From assembly GCA_002205965.3 (NCBI GenBank), contig NADL03000635.1, forward strand, positions 62,001 to 126,000: 64,000 nucleotides of DNA. The letters are read 5' to 3'. Numbering within the stretch: the stretch's first letter is position 1; each line of letters starts with the position of its first letter. Under the pieces are notes generated by a model, which saw only the letters and a program-made list of their open reading frames with translations, was not told the DNA's origin and did no database searches. The DNA is from Kappaphycus alvarezii (Eukaryota; Rhodophyta; Florideophyceae; Gigartinales; Solieriaceae). Below are positions 22,121-33,417 of the stretch, in pieces. The position numbers and the translations under genes were made by a program.

Positions 22121-22200
22121 AAATACTGTAATTATTTATCAAATACTGTAACTATATATCAAATACTGTAATTGATAAACAAATACTGTAATTGATAAAT
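22121..22200 (+). repeat. Tandem repeat, 4 x 20 bp
   Basis: AAATACTGTAA starts at 22121, 22141, 22161 and 22181, an exact 20-bp period with 2-4 differences between units. It lies about 110 bp upstream of the RT element 1 start. Each unit carries TACTGTA, a half of the palindrome common in this window. Confidence 0.9.
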
Positions 22201-22245
22201 TGCTTCTAATCATTTACACCTTCAAGGAATGTTATCTTTTCCTCT

Positions 22246-22280
22246 CGATACAACCGACCACATCTTCCATACGTCACGAC
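22246..22280 (+). repeat. C-tail module, partial
   Basis: The sequence reads ATACAACCGACCACATCTTC then CATACGTC. It shares the module core but lacks the C-run, so it is truncated at that side. Confidence 0.6.
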
Positions 22281-22299
22281 AAGTGAATCTTTTGGCTGC

Positions 22300-22746
22300 G
22301 GACCTGGCCAAACCCACCGTCACCCCGTCGTAGAGCCGCAAGAGGACCTCCACCGCACGAGACCGGATATTCGGGCAATAGGAAGCCGCGGGGGACTGAC
22401 TTCTTCGACATCACCTTTGTCAATCCTCTCGCGCCATCCAACAGGGGAGTCAACACGTTCAACCCCTTGACCTCCCTTAAACGCAGCCCGAGCAGCGAAG
22501 CACACAAAGTACCAATCTTTCATCGCTACTTCCTCTCGACGCAGACTCGTCCCCGTGCCCATATCCACCCTCGGCGATTGGTATCCAGACGCTCACGCAG
22601 TCATAACCCCAGTGGCAAGATGCGTTGCAGGCAAGGCCATGGATTCATACGGGAAGGTTCGCGGGATATTCATGCAGAGGCACGCTGCGGCTGCGGCCAC
22701 ATCCAACGCGGCCTGCGTGCTGGCTGGTCTCGCGTCGGCCTTCTAG
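22300..22746 (+). pseudogene. Reverse transcriptase C-terminal fragment
   Basis: The frames read RGTDFFDITFVNPLAPS (about 22405-22455), the family's LDVT..NPL.PS block. After one frameshift comes PISTLGDWYPDAHAVITPVA (about 22560-22620), then RHAAAAATSNAACVLAGL, ending at a TAG at 22744-22746. These are the final two blocks of the RT family represented at 18000-18400. The palm domain is absent. A module with the family's usual 3' sequence starts about 40 bp downstream. Confidence 0.7.
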
Positions 22747-22786
22747 CGACTTTGAACAGGATTAAGTCCGCTTCTTGGTTTCCCCA

Positions 22787-22830
22787 TGCCGACCACTTTC
22801 TGTAAAATAACCTCAAAATGACCTCGTTCA
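22787..22830 (+). repeat. C-tail module, degenerate, downstream of RT fragment
   Basis: The sequence reads GCCGACCACTTTCTGTAAAA then TAACCTCAAAATGACC, clearly the module core with small deletions. Its position 40 bp after the stop at 22746 is what a 3' UTR would give. Confidence 0.6.
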
Positions 22831-22865
22831 CACCTTCAACTGTGGGCGCTCAGCAAAAAAGCGGG

Positions 22866-23030
22866 AGGTGTATTTGATTCCACGCGGCGTCGAAATCCCG
22901 TACAATACCTGGTGCGAAGACTTGTGCACAGCGTCGAAGGCGTCCGCGGCTGGAGCAGCGTGGCGTTGGTTGACGAGCCTGAAACCATAAGTCAGTAGGT
23001 AGGCGGATGCACATATCCACATCCTGGGAA
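22866..23030 (-). pseudogene. Reverse transcriptase thumb fragment
   Basis: The minus-strand frame YLLTYGFRLVNQRHAAPAAD continues AFDAVHKSSHQVLYGIS. At 28040-28180 the RT element 2 equivalent reads FLLTHAFKLADPRNAAPVAD and AFDALQKSSYQALHGIA, so this is a detached thumb piece of the same family. It lies between two plus-strand C-terminal fragments, showing local rearrangement. Confidence 0.65.
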
Positions 23031-23059
23031 AAGAGGGGATTTGTTTACTGCAACAGATG

Positions 23060-23476
23060 TTTCCGCTGGAACGCAATCACATTTCATATCGCAACATTCG
23101 TCAATCCATTCGCTTCCTCCCATTCCAGAGTCCCAACTTTCAACCCGATGACCATTCTCAAGGCAGCAAGCGCGGATAAGCGGCGGAGGTAGCAAGGCCA
23201 TCTCGCGGAATTACTAGAGAGAAGCAGGCTAGTTGCTGTCCCCATCTCTACGCTTGGCGGGTGGCATCCGGAGGGGTTTCAGTGGTCCCGGGGCTTGCAA
23301 GAAGCGTGGCCTGCGGCGCAATGGAAAGGGTTTCGAGGGTTGGAGGCATTTTGCAGCGATACTCGGCGTTGGCAGTTACCATTTTACGCTTTTTGTCTGC
23401 TGGCTGGGCTCCCATCGATTTTGTGGTAGACTGCTGCTGGTGCTACCATTCGAGAGCACTGGTTTTTACATTGGTT
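23060..23476 (+). pseudogene. Reverse transcriptase C-terminal fragment
   Basis: One frame, with a single TAG at 23190-23192, reads HIATFVNPFASSHSRV, ILKAASADKRRR, then VAVPISTLGGWHPEGF and FYAFCLLAGLPSIL. This is the same series of blocks as the fragment at 22300-22746, but with a shorter, diverged middle. It ends about 50 bp before piggyBac copy 2, which may have landed in its 3' region. Confidence 0.65.
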
Positions 23477-23750
23477 TGACCGTAGCTACATGTGTTTAAT
23501 ACTGACATGCAGATTTACAACACCAGCTCTAGTGTCTATTGGACCATTGTCCTCATATGAGGACAACTTTTACCAACTATTTTTTTAAATACAAAATTTT
23601 TTTAGCCGCCTTTTTTTAGTTCCCACGTACTCTATTAAACATGTAGATACTCGATCAAAACAAACTTTTCGAGAATTACCACTATGCTCAACGCAGGACC
23701 AACTTTCCCTGACGCGATACCCATCGATTATCCCCTCAATTTTCACAGAA

Positions 23751-24880
23751 ATGGACCCACGAACCGTTCCAGGAAATCCCATTCACTGCCGTGCTTACCT
23801 TGTTACGTCAGCTGCAGAATGTAAGCGCTTGTATGGGTCAGCTTGGAAGACAAAATTGCTCGCTGGAACCGTTATTGTCGTCCACATCGACATTGTCAGC
23901 GGTCGAAGGAGGAAGTCAGTGAAGGCAAGATGGAAGATTCGTGACCGTCTCAAAACTGTCACGTTGAAGATTGTCAGCATCAAAGCGGGATTACCTCCAA
24001 CAGACGTCGTAGTGGAGGAAGGAACCGCTCAATTGCCAAACAAAGCGGCAAATGAAGATTTGGGCGCTCCTCAACCGTCTTCGTCGGCATCAGATGGGAA
24101 TTTCGATGTTTCCACAGCGCATCAATCAGATGCACCTGTTTTTTCTCATGGACGATCATGGACAAATCAGGAGGTTTTCACACCTATTAATGAAAATTTA
24201 TCAGGCTGTATTGTGGATGGATAGACAACGAAGATATTTCGTCAGCAGTTGCCATAAAACCAATCAGGGAACCACAATTTTTAGGGAAAGATGGAGAACT
24301 GCCGATGGCGAGACAAGGAAAGTGGAATTCGAGATTTCAGTTCTAGATGTTCTGGAGAGGTACTACGACACGTATTGCCAAGTCGATCGCCACAACAGAT
24401 GCAAGCAAGATACTCTTGGAATTGAGAAGAAATTGGAAGTCAAAGATTGGTCGCTCAGGGCCATTTCATCTCTCCTATCGATCATAATTGTTGATTAATT
24501 TTTACTATACAAGCATTCTTTTGGTCCAAGACTCTGCGTATCACAATCTAAGTTTTATGAGATGCTCGCTGAAGAACTTATTGAGAATAAGTTTGATTCG
24601 AGATCACGTAGGGCATCTAACTGCTTACAAAATAAGGATAACAGTGATATATTGGAACCTGTTTCAGGGATTGGAACTCATCTTGCTGCAACTAACAAGA
24701 AGAGGAAATTCGGTAACGTTGAGTATACTAACGCATCTTACTAAGGTCGCTGTCGAGTTTGTAAGGTCATTAAGTCAAAAATTCTTTGTTCTACTTGCCG
24801 TGACAATGGGCTTGGTGATTTTATACCTGACACGCGAGCACAATATGGGTTTGCTTCATGGACTACGTGCCGGAGAAGCA
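23751..24880 (+). pseudogene. piggyBac-like transposase, internal deletion derivative
   Basis: ATG at 23751 starts MDPRTVPGNPIHC, followed by the N-terminal domain (to about 24205) in one frame, better kept than in copy 1. At about 24205 it jumps to the equivalent of copy 1 position about 8196: the blocks with the first two catalytic aspartates are gone and the third, AVLWMDRQRRYFVSS, remains (about 24206-24250). The C-terminal part with STCRDNGLGDFIPDT-like Cys spacing runs to about 24880. It cannot make active transposase but keeps both ends, so it could have been moved in trans. Confidence 0.8.
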
Positions 24881-25165
24881 CAATAGGGATCTCAATTAGG
24901 ATTCCAAGTTGATATAACATAGTGTGACTTTTTGTTTTAAAAGGAAAAGTGATCAATGAGTTCTATTTCTATAGCGCCCTACTGGTTGTACTTGCGTCAT
25001 TTGACTTGCGAAGTTAGCTGCTGTCTATGGCGTACTGAATTATATCTTTATGAGATGTCACCGTATTCTGTCTCATGTTCAAGTGGATGCTTAATAGCGC
25101 ATTGAAACAGCAGATTTTTCACAACCAGTCGAGTTCCCGTGAGAATTTTCGAACTTCTTACAGAA

Positions 25166-25233
25166 CCCCCGCGAGAATCGAACTCACGATCTTTGAGTCA
25201 GCAACCTACGATTCGCATCATAGGCCACCATCC
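25166..25233 (-). repeat. tRNA-like segment in piggyBac copy 2, best preserved
   Basis: On the minus strand it has TGGCCTATGATGCG (A-box-like), a possible D-stem pair GCCT/AGGT, and GTGAGTTCGATTCTCGC. The last is a perfect T-arm with B-box GTTCGATTC and a five-pair stem. The flanking acceptor halves GGGATGG and GGGGGTT do not pair. It is tRNA-derived or tRNA-like rather than a functional tRNA. Confidence 0.6.
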
Positions 25234-25518
25234 CAGTGATGGATGCGAGGAAGTGACTGGGAGTATATAAAGTTGGAAGCTATTGCATCTTCAGTACGTG
25301 ATCCTGCAGCGGACACCCGTTCTACTGATGCCATAAAGTTATCATCAACGTCGGTCAGTCGAACACTACTGTAAGTAACTCCTTACAGTGCAACTTTTTT
25401 ACTAATATTTATTGGGACAAAAAAAGTTATTTGGCTACCACAGTGCAGTATTTTTTGTCCTCATATGAGGAAAAAGTGTGCCTCATATGAGGACAGCGCT
25501 TGGTCGGATAGACACTAG

Positions 25519-26849
25519 GTCGTACGTCATGATTCGGCCTCATTTCCAGACTCTAATATAGACCCGTCCCACCTGGTCTTCGGAAAGTAGCGACCCTATA
25601 CGGAAAATTGGGGTCCTTTATTGATGAGGGATCGCATGGGGAAATTGAAAGCAGAACAGGCCTTTAATGAATATTTTCAATTTATTATTTTCGGTAGAAA
25701 ATTTCATCGGATAGGCATTAAATGCGGATGTTAACTTTTCACAGGCAGTGTGCAAACCGTATGGCATGTCGGGAAAAGTAACCAGGGCATGATGGCAACA
25801 TTTTTGGCTCGGCAGTGTGTTGCATTTTTGCATTACACTGTAAACTTTTATACCTGGACAAAATAGGAAATTATTTTGCTTTGGAATGGTTACTGAGGCC
25901 AATGCAAGACTTTGATGATGACAAACTTGCACCCACGTCGTCTCGCACTTTGCTAGTTCTTGCACTAGTTCCCACATCACGGGCTGCCCAGGACTATGCC
26001 CCACACAGGTGCAATCCGGGCCATACAACTCCGGAACAATCCTCTCAACGAGAGACAGCTCCTGCAGCTACAGTACAGCACAATGCCTATTCAATCTCGC
26101 CAAACAAGGCCATTCTTCTTTTGCATTACAGTATCCACTACTGTAGCAAGATTACCCTGCCAAGATACTTTCGCCCGTTGGGTGGCTTTTCGTCAAGAGT
26201 CCAATAAACGTTTCACCACACCAGCTATGATTGTAGCAGTTAATTTGCGTCTTGTGTTGGTGCTAGTCAAATGATCTCATGGACTGTTGTGGGGTAGGAA
26301 GGCTTTTTGTCAAACTGAAAGACCAGCGCGAGAGAATGGAGAAGGTAATTTTGCTGATAATATGTAATTCTGATATGTGTTGCAATAGCTTGATGCCCAA
26401 CCTGCTTGTTGCCACAATGTTTGAATCTTTCTGCACTCGAAATTGCTCTGGTGCTGCTATTCGAAGCGCAGTTTTTCTGGTATATTGGCGCGGTTTTTTA
26501 ACAGCACCGTGCTATTACAAGAAATTCCGTCATTACTGTGAAGATATTTTACCCTTTGCTCATTTCCATCTCGTGACAAAGTTACGCTCTATACAAAAAG
26601 TACTCGCTGCTCCTCCTATTTTGCACATTTCGGTTCAACGTTTGCAATTGGGACGCTGCTTCCAACTCCTCAGCAAGTACTGTAATCACAATTTCCAGTA
26701 ATGAGATATGCTGACACAAAATTTTTCCTTTCCTTTCATACAGTTCAGAGAGACAACTATTTCGGTCGCATCAGCGGTGACTTCATGCAACAATCTTCCA
26801 TCTTTCGTTGACACCGCATTTGTGCGCCACTCTCACTGGCCCAATGATT
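25519..26849. other. Spacer with unrecognised ORFs
   Basis: A plus-strand ORF at 26279-26701 (140 residues) and a minus-strand ORF at 25618-26028 (136 residues) are open. Neither shows a domain, signal peptide or repeat that I recognise. Codon-level support is lacking, so I do not call them genes. Confidence 0.4.
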
Positions 26850-29800
26850 CCCCCAACATCAAACCGGATGTTGCACGTCGGTCACGTCCACTGGGGCGCA
26901 ACATACCACAGATTTCCCCATGGACGACCACATGACACCACTGGCGCTCTGCAACGTACCTCGACGAATCGCACCGTCGGCCGTGACGTATCGGCCACCC
27001 TACACAACGGAAAAGTTCGTCCACCACTGGTGTGCCTTCGTGAGCACGCACACCCAGCGAGTCGGACGCTACAGCCCGCAAATGGAAACCAGGGTCGCGT
27101 TACGGCGCTTCAGCCGATTTCCCAGCTTGCGTTCCAGGTCCCTGGAGGCCGGCGGCTTCACCGCTACCCTGTGTGGCCTTTGTTGCGGCGGGAGTAGACT
27201 TGAATGGCGAGACCAACGTGGTGTCGAAGGGAGTGGGGCAGGGCGGGTCAGTGCCCGGGAAGGTCGGATGCTGGCCAGTATATACGCGGGCCTGAGTTCC
27301 GTACACGGGACGAGGAGTGGGACCTCGAAATGACCGTCCTGTCCAGCACCGCGGTTAGTGGTGTGGCTGGGCGTTACGTAGAGAATTATGGCGGGGATCC
27401 GCCCGAAACCAGACCGGCAATGGTCGCCGCGTGGTCGCCGACGTCGTCCATCTCATAGGTGCAATGTTGCCATTGGAGCGGTAACGACTCGGAGTAAAGC
27501 GGGAGTCCCAGATGTCGGCGGAGTATGACGGCCCAGTGGGCGTTGGAAACCGTGGTGGCTGTGGACAGATGGGCAGCGAGGATGGCGGATGCGGGGGTTC
27601 GCCGGAAGGCAAGACCGCGGATGCGACGGCCTGATATCATAGACTCTGTAGTAAGTCGGATTGAGGTCGACCGCCCACGCGTCGTCGCTCCAGTGCACCT
27701 TGGCCCTGGCTTCTTGCTGCACCCTGTTAAGCAGGGTTTGAGTTTTGATAGGTGAAGCAGCAAGACCTTCAAGGTCGAAGGGGCCGACGCCGAGCTGGGG
27801 AGAGTAGCCGAGGACGTCAGTCAGGAAGGTTGCTAGCGACGACCAGGCCTGTGCGAGAAGGAAGGACCGGTCACCGCAGAAGTGGATTCGGTCTAGACCG
27901 AAGCAGTGAAAGGCCGTAAGAGACGCTGAAAGTTCGCGGGCCGGTGCGGCTTTAAGGATGCTCGCGGAGCCGGTACGGTGGGGTGACGGGCGGATGACTG
28001 AGAAGCCGCGGCTGCCCAGCTTAAAAGGGATGCATACTTGATTTCAGGCGGCGTCGGTGAGGGCGATCCCGTGCAAAGCCTGGTACGAAGACTTCTGTAG
28101 AGCGTCAAAGGCATCCGCGACGGGAGCGGCGTTGCGAGGGTCGGCGAGCTTGAAAGCATGCGTCAACAGGAAGGCGGATTCACATACCCTGTGGCTGTGG
28201 AAACAGGCACGGGGATCGCGAACGTTCTGGAGGAGAGCAATGGTGCGGCTACAGGCCTCGATCTTGGTCCTCAGGAAGGCACCTGTGAACTCCTTGTTGC
28301 CAATAGGTGCGCCGAGCAGTTCGAAGCCGTGACCCGAGCAGTAGGAGAATGGGAGCAGTTAGAGGACCCGAGTGTTCTGGTCTTCTGGGTGTACGCAAAG
28401 AGGCCAACGGAGGGACTTAGCGAACGAGAAGGCAGAGGGCGCGGCAAAGACTGTCAAGGGTCCCCACGAGCGTCCCATCGTCAGCGTACCACTGGTTGAG
28501 CAGTATACCATTTCCGCAGTGATTTTCCGGATTAGCGAATGTATCGTGACGGAAAACATGAGCTTGCTCGCGGGTCGCCTTGTGTGTCCTGCACGCTGAG
28601 AATAGTCGCGCCAGCCCGGTTCGAGACCAGTAGAGGTAGTTGCGTTCGCCCATGAATCATGTCGATAAAACGGGCGAACGTAAGGACGTGAGAGGGGAGG
28701 AGACGCGGCATTGACTGCCGATCAACTCGGTTGACGGGGTTTGGGACATCGACGAGGATGATCGCAAAGTGCATCCAGTTGACGCGTCGTAGCAAGGTCC
28801 GTGTGTCGCGGACTATGGCGTTCATAACGGTCTTGATACCATTACCTGTTTGAAAGGGGGCAAGGTATTCTCGAGAATTGTCAATTGCCAATGGGGGCAA
28901 AGTCCTGGTGACAATCCTTCGGAGAACCGAGCCGACGGCTATTGGGCGGATCTTGCCCGGTTTGGGTTGGAGGAGCAAGAATGTCGTAGCAGCTATGAGT
29001 AGGAGGACGGATTCTGGGAAATCTCCGCAGGCAATGCGATTAACTAGCCTCGTGAGGACGTTGAGCCCAGTGACACCGGCTTCGGGGCTGTCCGAGATTT
29101 GAAGAGGAGGTGAAAACATCTCGATGGCGTCCAGTCGGGGCCACCTGCAGTGTCGCGGGAGATGCCACGCGTCGCCCATTCGACAGCGGTCTCCGTGATG
29201 CGGGGCGGCGGGGGAGGTTGTCTTCGGGAAGGGGCTGATGGGACGTGGAGGCAGCGGGTGCAGGTCTCTTTGCTGCTGTATCGTTTGCGGGTCGTTGACG
29301 TCAGTGAGCGGGGCGTTGTGGAGGGACCGCATGGCCTTACCGTCGCGTGCGTCGGCGCGGAGTGCTTCTGCGCGGCGGGAGCGGCGAGTTGCGTTGGGGA
29401 CGGAGCCGGTGGTTTCTCGGTGTCGCGTTAACCGCTCATTCCGGGCTTGTTGTGCGGAGAGTGCTTCGGAACAGAGGGCGCCCCGTTGGGAGGCCGCTGG
29501 TTAACCTTTTTTGATGTCGCTATCCTTCCTCCCAACTCAGGCTCCGGCGGAGCTCGGCGGTAGAGGGCATATGTAGGTGAAGGAATGCGCGGTAGGTGGC
29601 GTCTGCGGTGCGAGCGTCAGTGGCGGCCTTGACAAGCATGTTGAATAAGAGAACGAACGATCTGAGGCTAGTGGCAGGGATATTTTGGAAAATGCCGGGC
29701 TTACGGTATGGGAGTGGGGAGAATGTCAAGAGCGGACGGTAGGGATTGAGGAGGTGTGATGTCCTGATATGGTGCAGGATGTTCCATGGTGTCGGCAAAA

Positions 29801-30982
29801 AGGAGGAAGCGCCCGCGACTAGGGCAGGGGCTTCCGAAGCAGTATGATCTGTATGCTCGACATCCACCATGGCCGATGGGAAGGCCATGGCGGGAGGGAG
29901 GGTTGGACGGGGCGGGGCCGTCTGGGAGGTCAGGGGGTAGAAACCATCATAGTATCCACTCCAGGGCCTTCCGTGATGGCGGGGCTGAGAGGGTAGGTGG
30001 GGTGCAGTTTCTTAATTTTCGCCCAAGGTTGGGCGGCAGAGCGGGGAGGGTGGCTAGAGTCAACCTCGCATGTGGTGCTGGGGGGAAAGACGGGCGGGTT
30101 GTGGGGAGGGACTGCGCGGCAGCGGTCGCTGCCAAGGGCGCTTGACGCCGCTTTAGCATACGGAACCCGGGCGGGCTTGGGGTGGGTGGCCTGGGTGTGG
30201 GCTTCGGGAGCAGTGCCCCACCCGCAGGCATGTGCTGCGCATCGGCGGGGGTGGGGCCAGGAACCGTGTCTGGCCCAGCGGGCGGGTGTAGGAGTTGCGT
30301 GGGGCAAGGGAGGGGTGCCGGATTTGATCGGCGGGCGGGAGGCGGTGTTGTTGAAGTTGGGCGGCTTGCGTGGGGGAGAGTGGCGTGGGTTGGGCGGAGC
30401 GTGCATGCCCGGAGTGGGCGGGACGGCGGCTCATTTTGACGGGTGGAGGTGCGCGCGGTGGGCATGGCACGAGTGTGTACAGAGGGTCGTGTGGCAGTGC
30501 TGGCGGCTGCGTCGATGGGCAGGTTGGCGGGCGAGCGGGCAGGTAGTTTGTGGACTGTTGTGGACGAGGCGTAGTGGTAGAAATTGGTAACACCCGATTT
30601 CGGGATGAGAACGAACAAGGGTGAGCGTGTTGATAGTGGGTGAAGGCTGCGGTGCGGTCAGCGTGGGTTGGGGGGATTGCAGTGGCGACGATGTTGTTAG
30701 GGCGCTCAAGGACACGGGCAGTGTGCGGGAACAGGCGTGGCGGCGGGGGTTGGAACTGCGGGCGGGGTCAGCGATGATGGGTAGCGCTTCCTCGAGCGTG
30801 AGGGGCGTAGCACTGGGGGCGTGCGCGATTTCAGGCAGATTGGAGGGTAGGGGTGGGGACGAGGCGAGCGGACACGGGCGCTGTCGGGGAGATGGCAGAC
30901 GGGAGCGGAGAGAAGAGGGAAGTGGGATGGAGGTTGATTTCGACAGAGGACAAAACGCCGGGACACGTGGTTTAAAATTCAT
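26850..30982 (-). mobile_element. GC-rich non-LTR-type RT element 2
   Basis: This is a 4.1-kb minus-strand counterpart of RT element 1. A Pro-rich N-terminal region (30982 to about 29930) includes SATPLTLEEALPIIADPA. Then come a block at 29888-29520, RT fingers with QPKPGKIRPIAVGSVLRR (about 28970), motif A with AIILVDVPNPVNRVDR (about 28770), motif B DTQGDPRA, motif C WYADDGTL (about 28495) and a thumb piece near 28190-28040. The C-terminal block AVILRRHLGLPLYSESLP is at about 27535, PLLVPCTELRPAYILA at about 27300, and a tail near 27060-26930. Each block is in a different frame. No endonuclease is recognised. Inactive. Confidence 0.75.
28417..29332 (-). pseudogene. Reverse transcriptase core of RT element 2
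   Basis: The ORF 29332-28532 (266 residues) contains the fingers and palm up to motif B. Motif C, WYADDGTL, is found only in the overlapping ORF 28653-28417 in another frame, so a frameshift separates B and C. Motif A reads LVDVPNPVNRVDR, where element 1 has DLTNAFNSVER; the Ala-Phe pair is lost. The catalytic Asp pair of motif C is intact. Confidence 0.75.
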
Positions 30983-31410
30983 GAATTCAGGGAGTGGCGG
31001 TTGCCTCGACGTTATACTGTACTGTACAGTACAGTAGTGAAAAGCTGTCCGTTTTCAATGGGACAAACCCTAAATGAAATACAGCAGAACCCTAAGAGAT
31101 TCCGCTCTTATTTTACAAGAGGTCAACTGTACTGTACTGTACTGTACGGGACAGTTGATTTGTATGGCAGTTTTGCAAGCAGTCTGTGGATAACGCACGT
31201 GTCAAAAGCTGTCACAAGTTGTTCGAAAGGCTTGGATTATGGAACAGGTATCCCTGCCGACCGGGTGAAATACGGACAGCGGGAAAATTTCAGGACAGAA
31301 AAACGGTGTGCACCCGCCAAAACAAAAACCCAACCGATACCCTTTCCAACCCCGGCGACCATGTGGCCTTCTGGGGCCATTTATCGTTGGGCTGCCACCC
31401 TTCCTCGCTC

Positions 31411-31420
31411 AATATAAACT
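31411..31420 (+). promoter_or_regulatory. TATA-like box upstream of pogo transposase
   Basis: AATATAAACT lies about 70 bp before the ATG at 31487. It is the only TATA-like motif in the preceding 100 bp. Assignment by position only. Confidence 0.3.
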
Positions 31421-31486
31421 TTCTAAGCACACAAGAGTGCAAGTCTAAAAAAAAAGACTCAACACACTACAACTCCATCCAGTGGC

Positions 31487-33417
31487 ATGATGCCTCCCTC
31501 TATGCGAAAGCAAAGTGCAAAAAGGAAGAAACTCGCAAGCCAACTCGTTCAAACGAAGCAGAACTGCGCCGTGGCGCTCAACCTACTTCGCAAAAACACC
31601 ATCCAGCCCCGCACTTGCAACCGAAAGGCACTCACACTCCGCCAGATTGCAGAAATCTCTGGTGCTAGCAAGACCATCGTCGGTGAGATGAGCAAGTGTC
31701 TCCAAACCAAAGATGAGGTTACACTCAACAGGCTTTTGAATGGCGCCATGAAGCCGGGGCGCCCTTCGGCATTGACGCCCGACGAAGAACGCGTCATCGT
31801 ACAACGCCTCATGTAATGTGCTCGACGAGGGGCAGCGCTTGGATAAGACGCATTATCCTACATGATGGCAAAAATTGCAGCTGATGGACGGCGGAATGGC
31901 TTTGCCATCGGAATCCCAAGTCAAGACACGCTTCGGGCGTTTTGTGCCAGACACCGTGAGCAGAAATTCAGGAGTCAAGAGAGCAAGGAAAAAGTCAAGT
32001 TGAATGCTGAGAACTTTAATCATGTGGACCGCTTTTTTCGCATCTTGGACGATATCGGCGAACGTTGTCCAGGCATTTTGAGCAACACCAATCGTATATG
32101 GAACATGGATGAAACGGCAATTGATGGAACCAGGGGAAAGAAAGAGAAGGTTTTACTGCATCGGACAGTCACAAGGGAGGGTTCAGAGCTTGCAGCAGGT
32201 CGAAGGGGGCGAACAAATATGTAACAGCTGTGGTTTGCGTGTCTGCAAGCGGGCTCAAAACAGATCCTTTTTTCATTGTTCAAGGGAAACCTCTGAATGA
32301 GCGTTGGCTTGACCAAGTTGAAGGAAGCTACAAGAATACAGTAGCACGTTTAGCTGCTGATTTCTGCTCTTCAGGTTGGTTCCCTGCGGATTAGGCTGTC
32401 GTTAAGGTTTCCGAGCATGGCTCGATGGAAATGGGCATCCTGCATGCAGCTATAGAGCATGCCAACAATTATATCCGTCGCGTGGTTGGAAATGAGTCTG
32501 TGATTTTGACCTTGGACGGGCGTGCTTCCCGGAACAGTACAGGATGGATTGAGGCACGTAGGTAACATAACATTAAAGCTGTGATTGCACCCGCTAACAC
32601 CTCTCACATTTTACAGCCGTGTGACAAAGATGTGAATGAGAAGATCAAGGTTTCAATTCGGGAGCTATGCGATTTATTTTGCTCACAGGGATCAGTTGAC
32701 ACACGCAAAGTGAATTTCGCGCTCACTTGTGGTGTTTACGGCTTGTCTAAGGTGACTGGTGCTGATATCATTAAGAGTTTTCCAGCTACAGGTCTCTTCC
32801 TTTTCTAGCGAGATTTTGCTCGAAGATTCCGTACGGCAAGGGACGATGCCCATGACCACAGAGCAGCCCTAACAGGGAATTATTCCGCAAGCCAAGGCTT
32901 CGACACTCGTCAAACGGACGCACAAAAAATGGAGCGTATCCAGGAGGCAATGGAAAATGCGCAGGGTCCATCGACAGCTCTACAGACTATTTCAAGCATT
33001 CTGCACTCGGCCGAGACCGTCATCAAGATATGCAGGGCTGAGGGGGACCCCCGCATGGCCACCTCAGCTGTCAGTACCAACACGCGCGTGAATGTCCTGC
33101 ATGATCCAGGGGCGGGTGCTGAGTGCGTGACATTGCGGGAAGTGTTTTCCAAGCGCAAGGAGGCGGCTACTCTTCGTCTTGCTGCCGAGGTGAAGAAGAA
33201 GCGCAAAAAAGACGCGGATGCTGCTGAGAGGGTTAGAAAGCGAAACAAGAAAGAAATGTCGGAAAGGCTTGGGGAGGAAGTTGCGGGTACATACCGTGAA
33301 CTGGTGGTAGGGGCAAGTCGGAGAGGAGGAAGAAGAGTGACTCTGTCTTCGCGGCGAGTCTGGTGTGGGATGTGGTTGAGAAGGCTCTGGATGCCTTCGC
33401 TCGTTGATTTTTTTTGA
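31487..33417 (+). pseudogene. pogo-like transposase (HTH plus DDE_1), few lesions
   Basis: The ATG at 31487 opens the N-terminal part with a psq-type helix-turn-helix, LTLRQIAEISGASKTIVGEM (residues 50-69), and GRPSALTPDEERVIVQ. After a stop at 31814 the same frame resumes at 31862 and reaches the first catalytic Asp in IWNMDETAID (about 32098-32127). A shift near 32190 leads to the frame with TAVVCVSASGLKTDPFF, the second Asp in VILTLDGRASRNSTGWIE (about 32500-32555) and the third in SHILQPCDKDVNEKIK. Stops at about 32391, 32564 and 32806 follow. The tail (32929-33417) is Lys/Glu-rich and probably coiled coil. DDD/DDE geometry fits pogo. Dead, but younger than most elements here. Confidence 0.8.

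Larger units (their letters stand above)
23529..25518 (+). mobile_element. piggyBac-like element, copy 2, internally deleted
   Basis: The left end is CTAGTGTC (23529-23536) with the continuation TATTGGACC. The right end is GACACTAG (25511-25518) preceded by GGTCGGATA, giving near-perfect inverted termini CTAGTGTCTAT(T/C)(G/C)GACC. The 20-bp palindrome at 23547-23566 matches copy 1. At 1990 bp it is about 0.8 kb shorter than copy 1, owing to one internal deletion. The flanks are AGCT and GTCG, not TTAA, so the target duplication has decayed or the ends were rearranged. Confidence 0.85.

Noticed and set aside
25166-25233. Functional tRNA gene
   Set aside because: The T-arm is good, but the acceptor halves do not pair, the D-loop is too long and no proper anticodon stem forms.
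29997-30590. 197-residue plus-strand ORF rich in Gly and Trp
   Set aside because: It is antisense to the GC-rich, Pro-rich N-terminal region of RT element 2 and has the composition expected from the complement of Pro codons.
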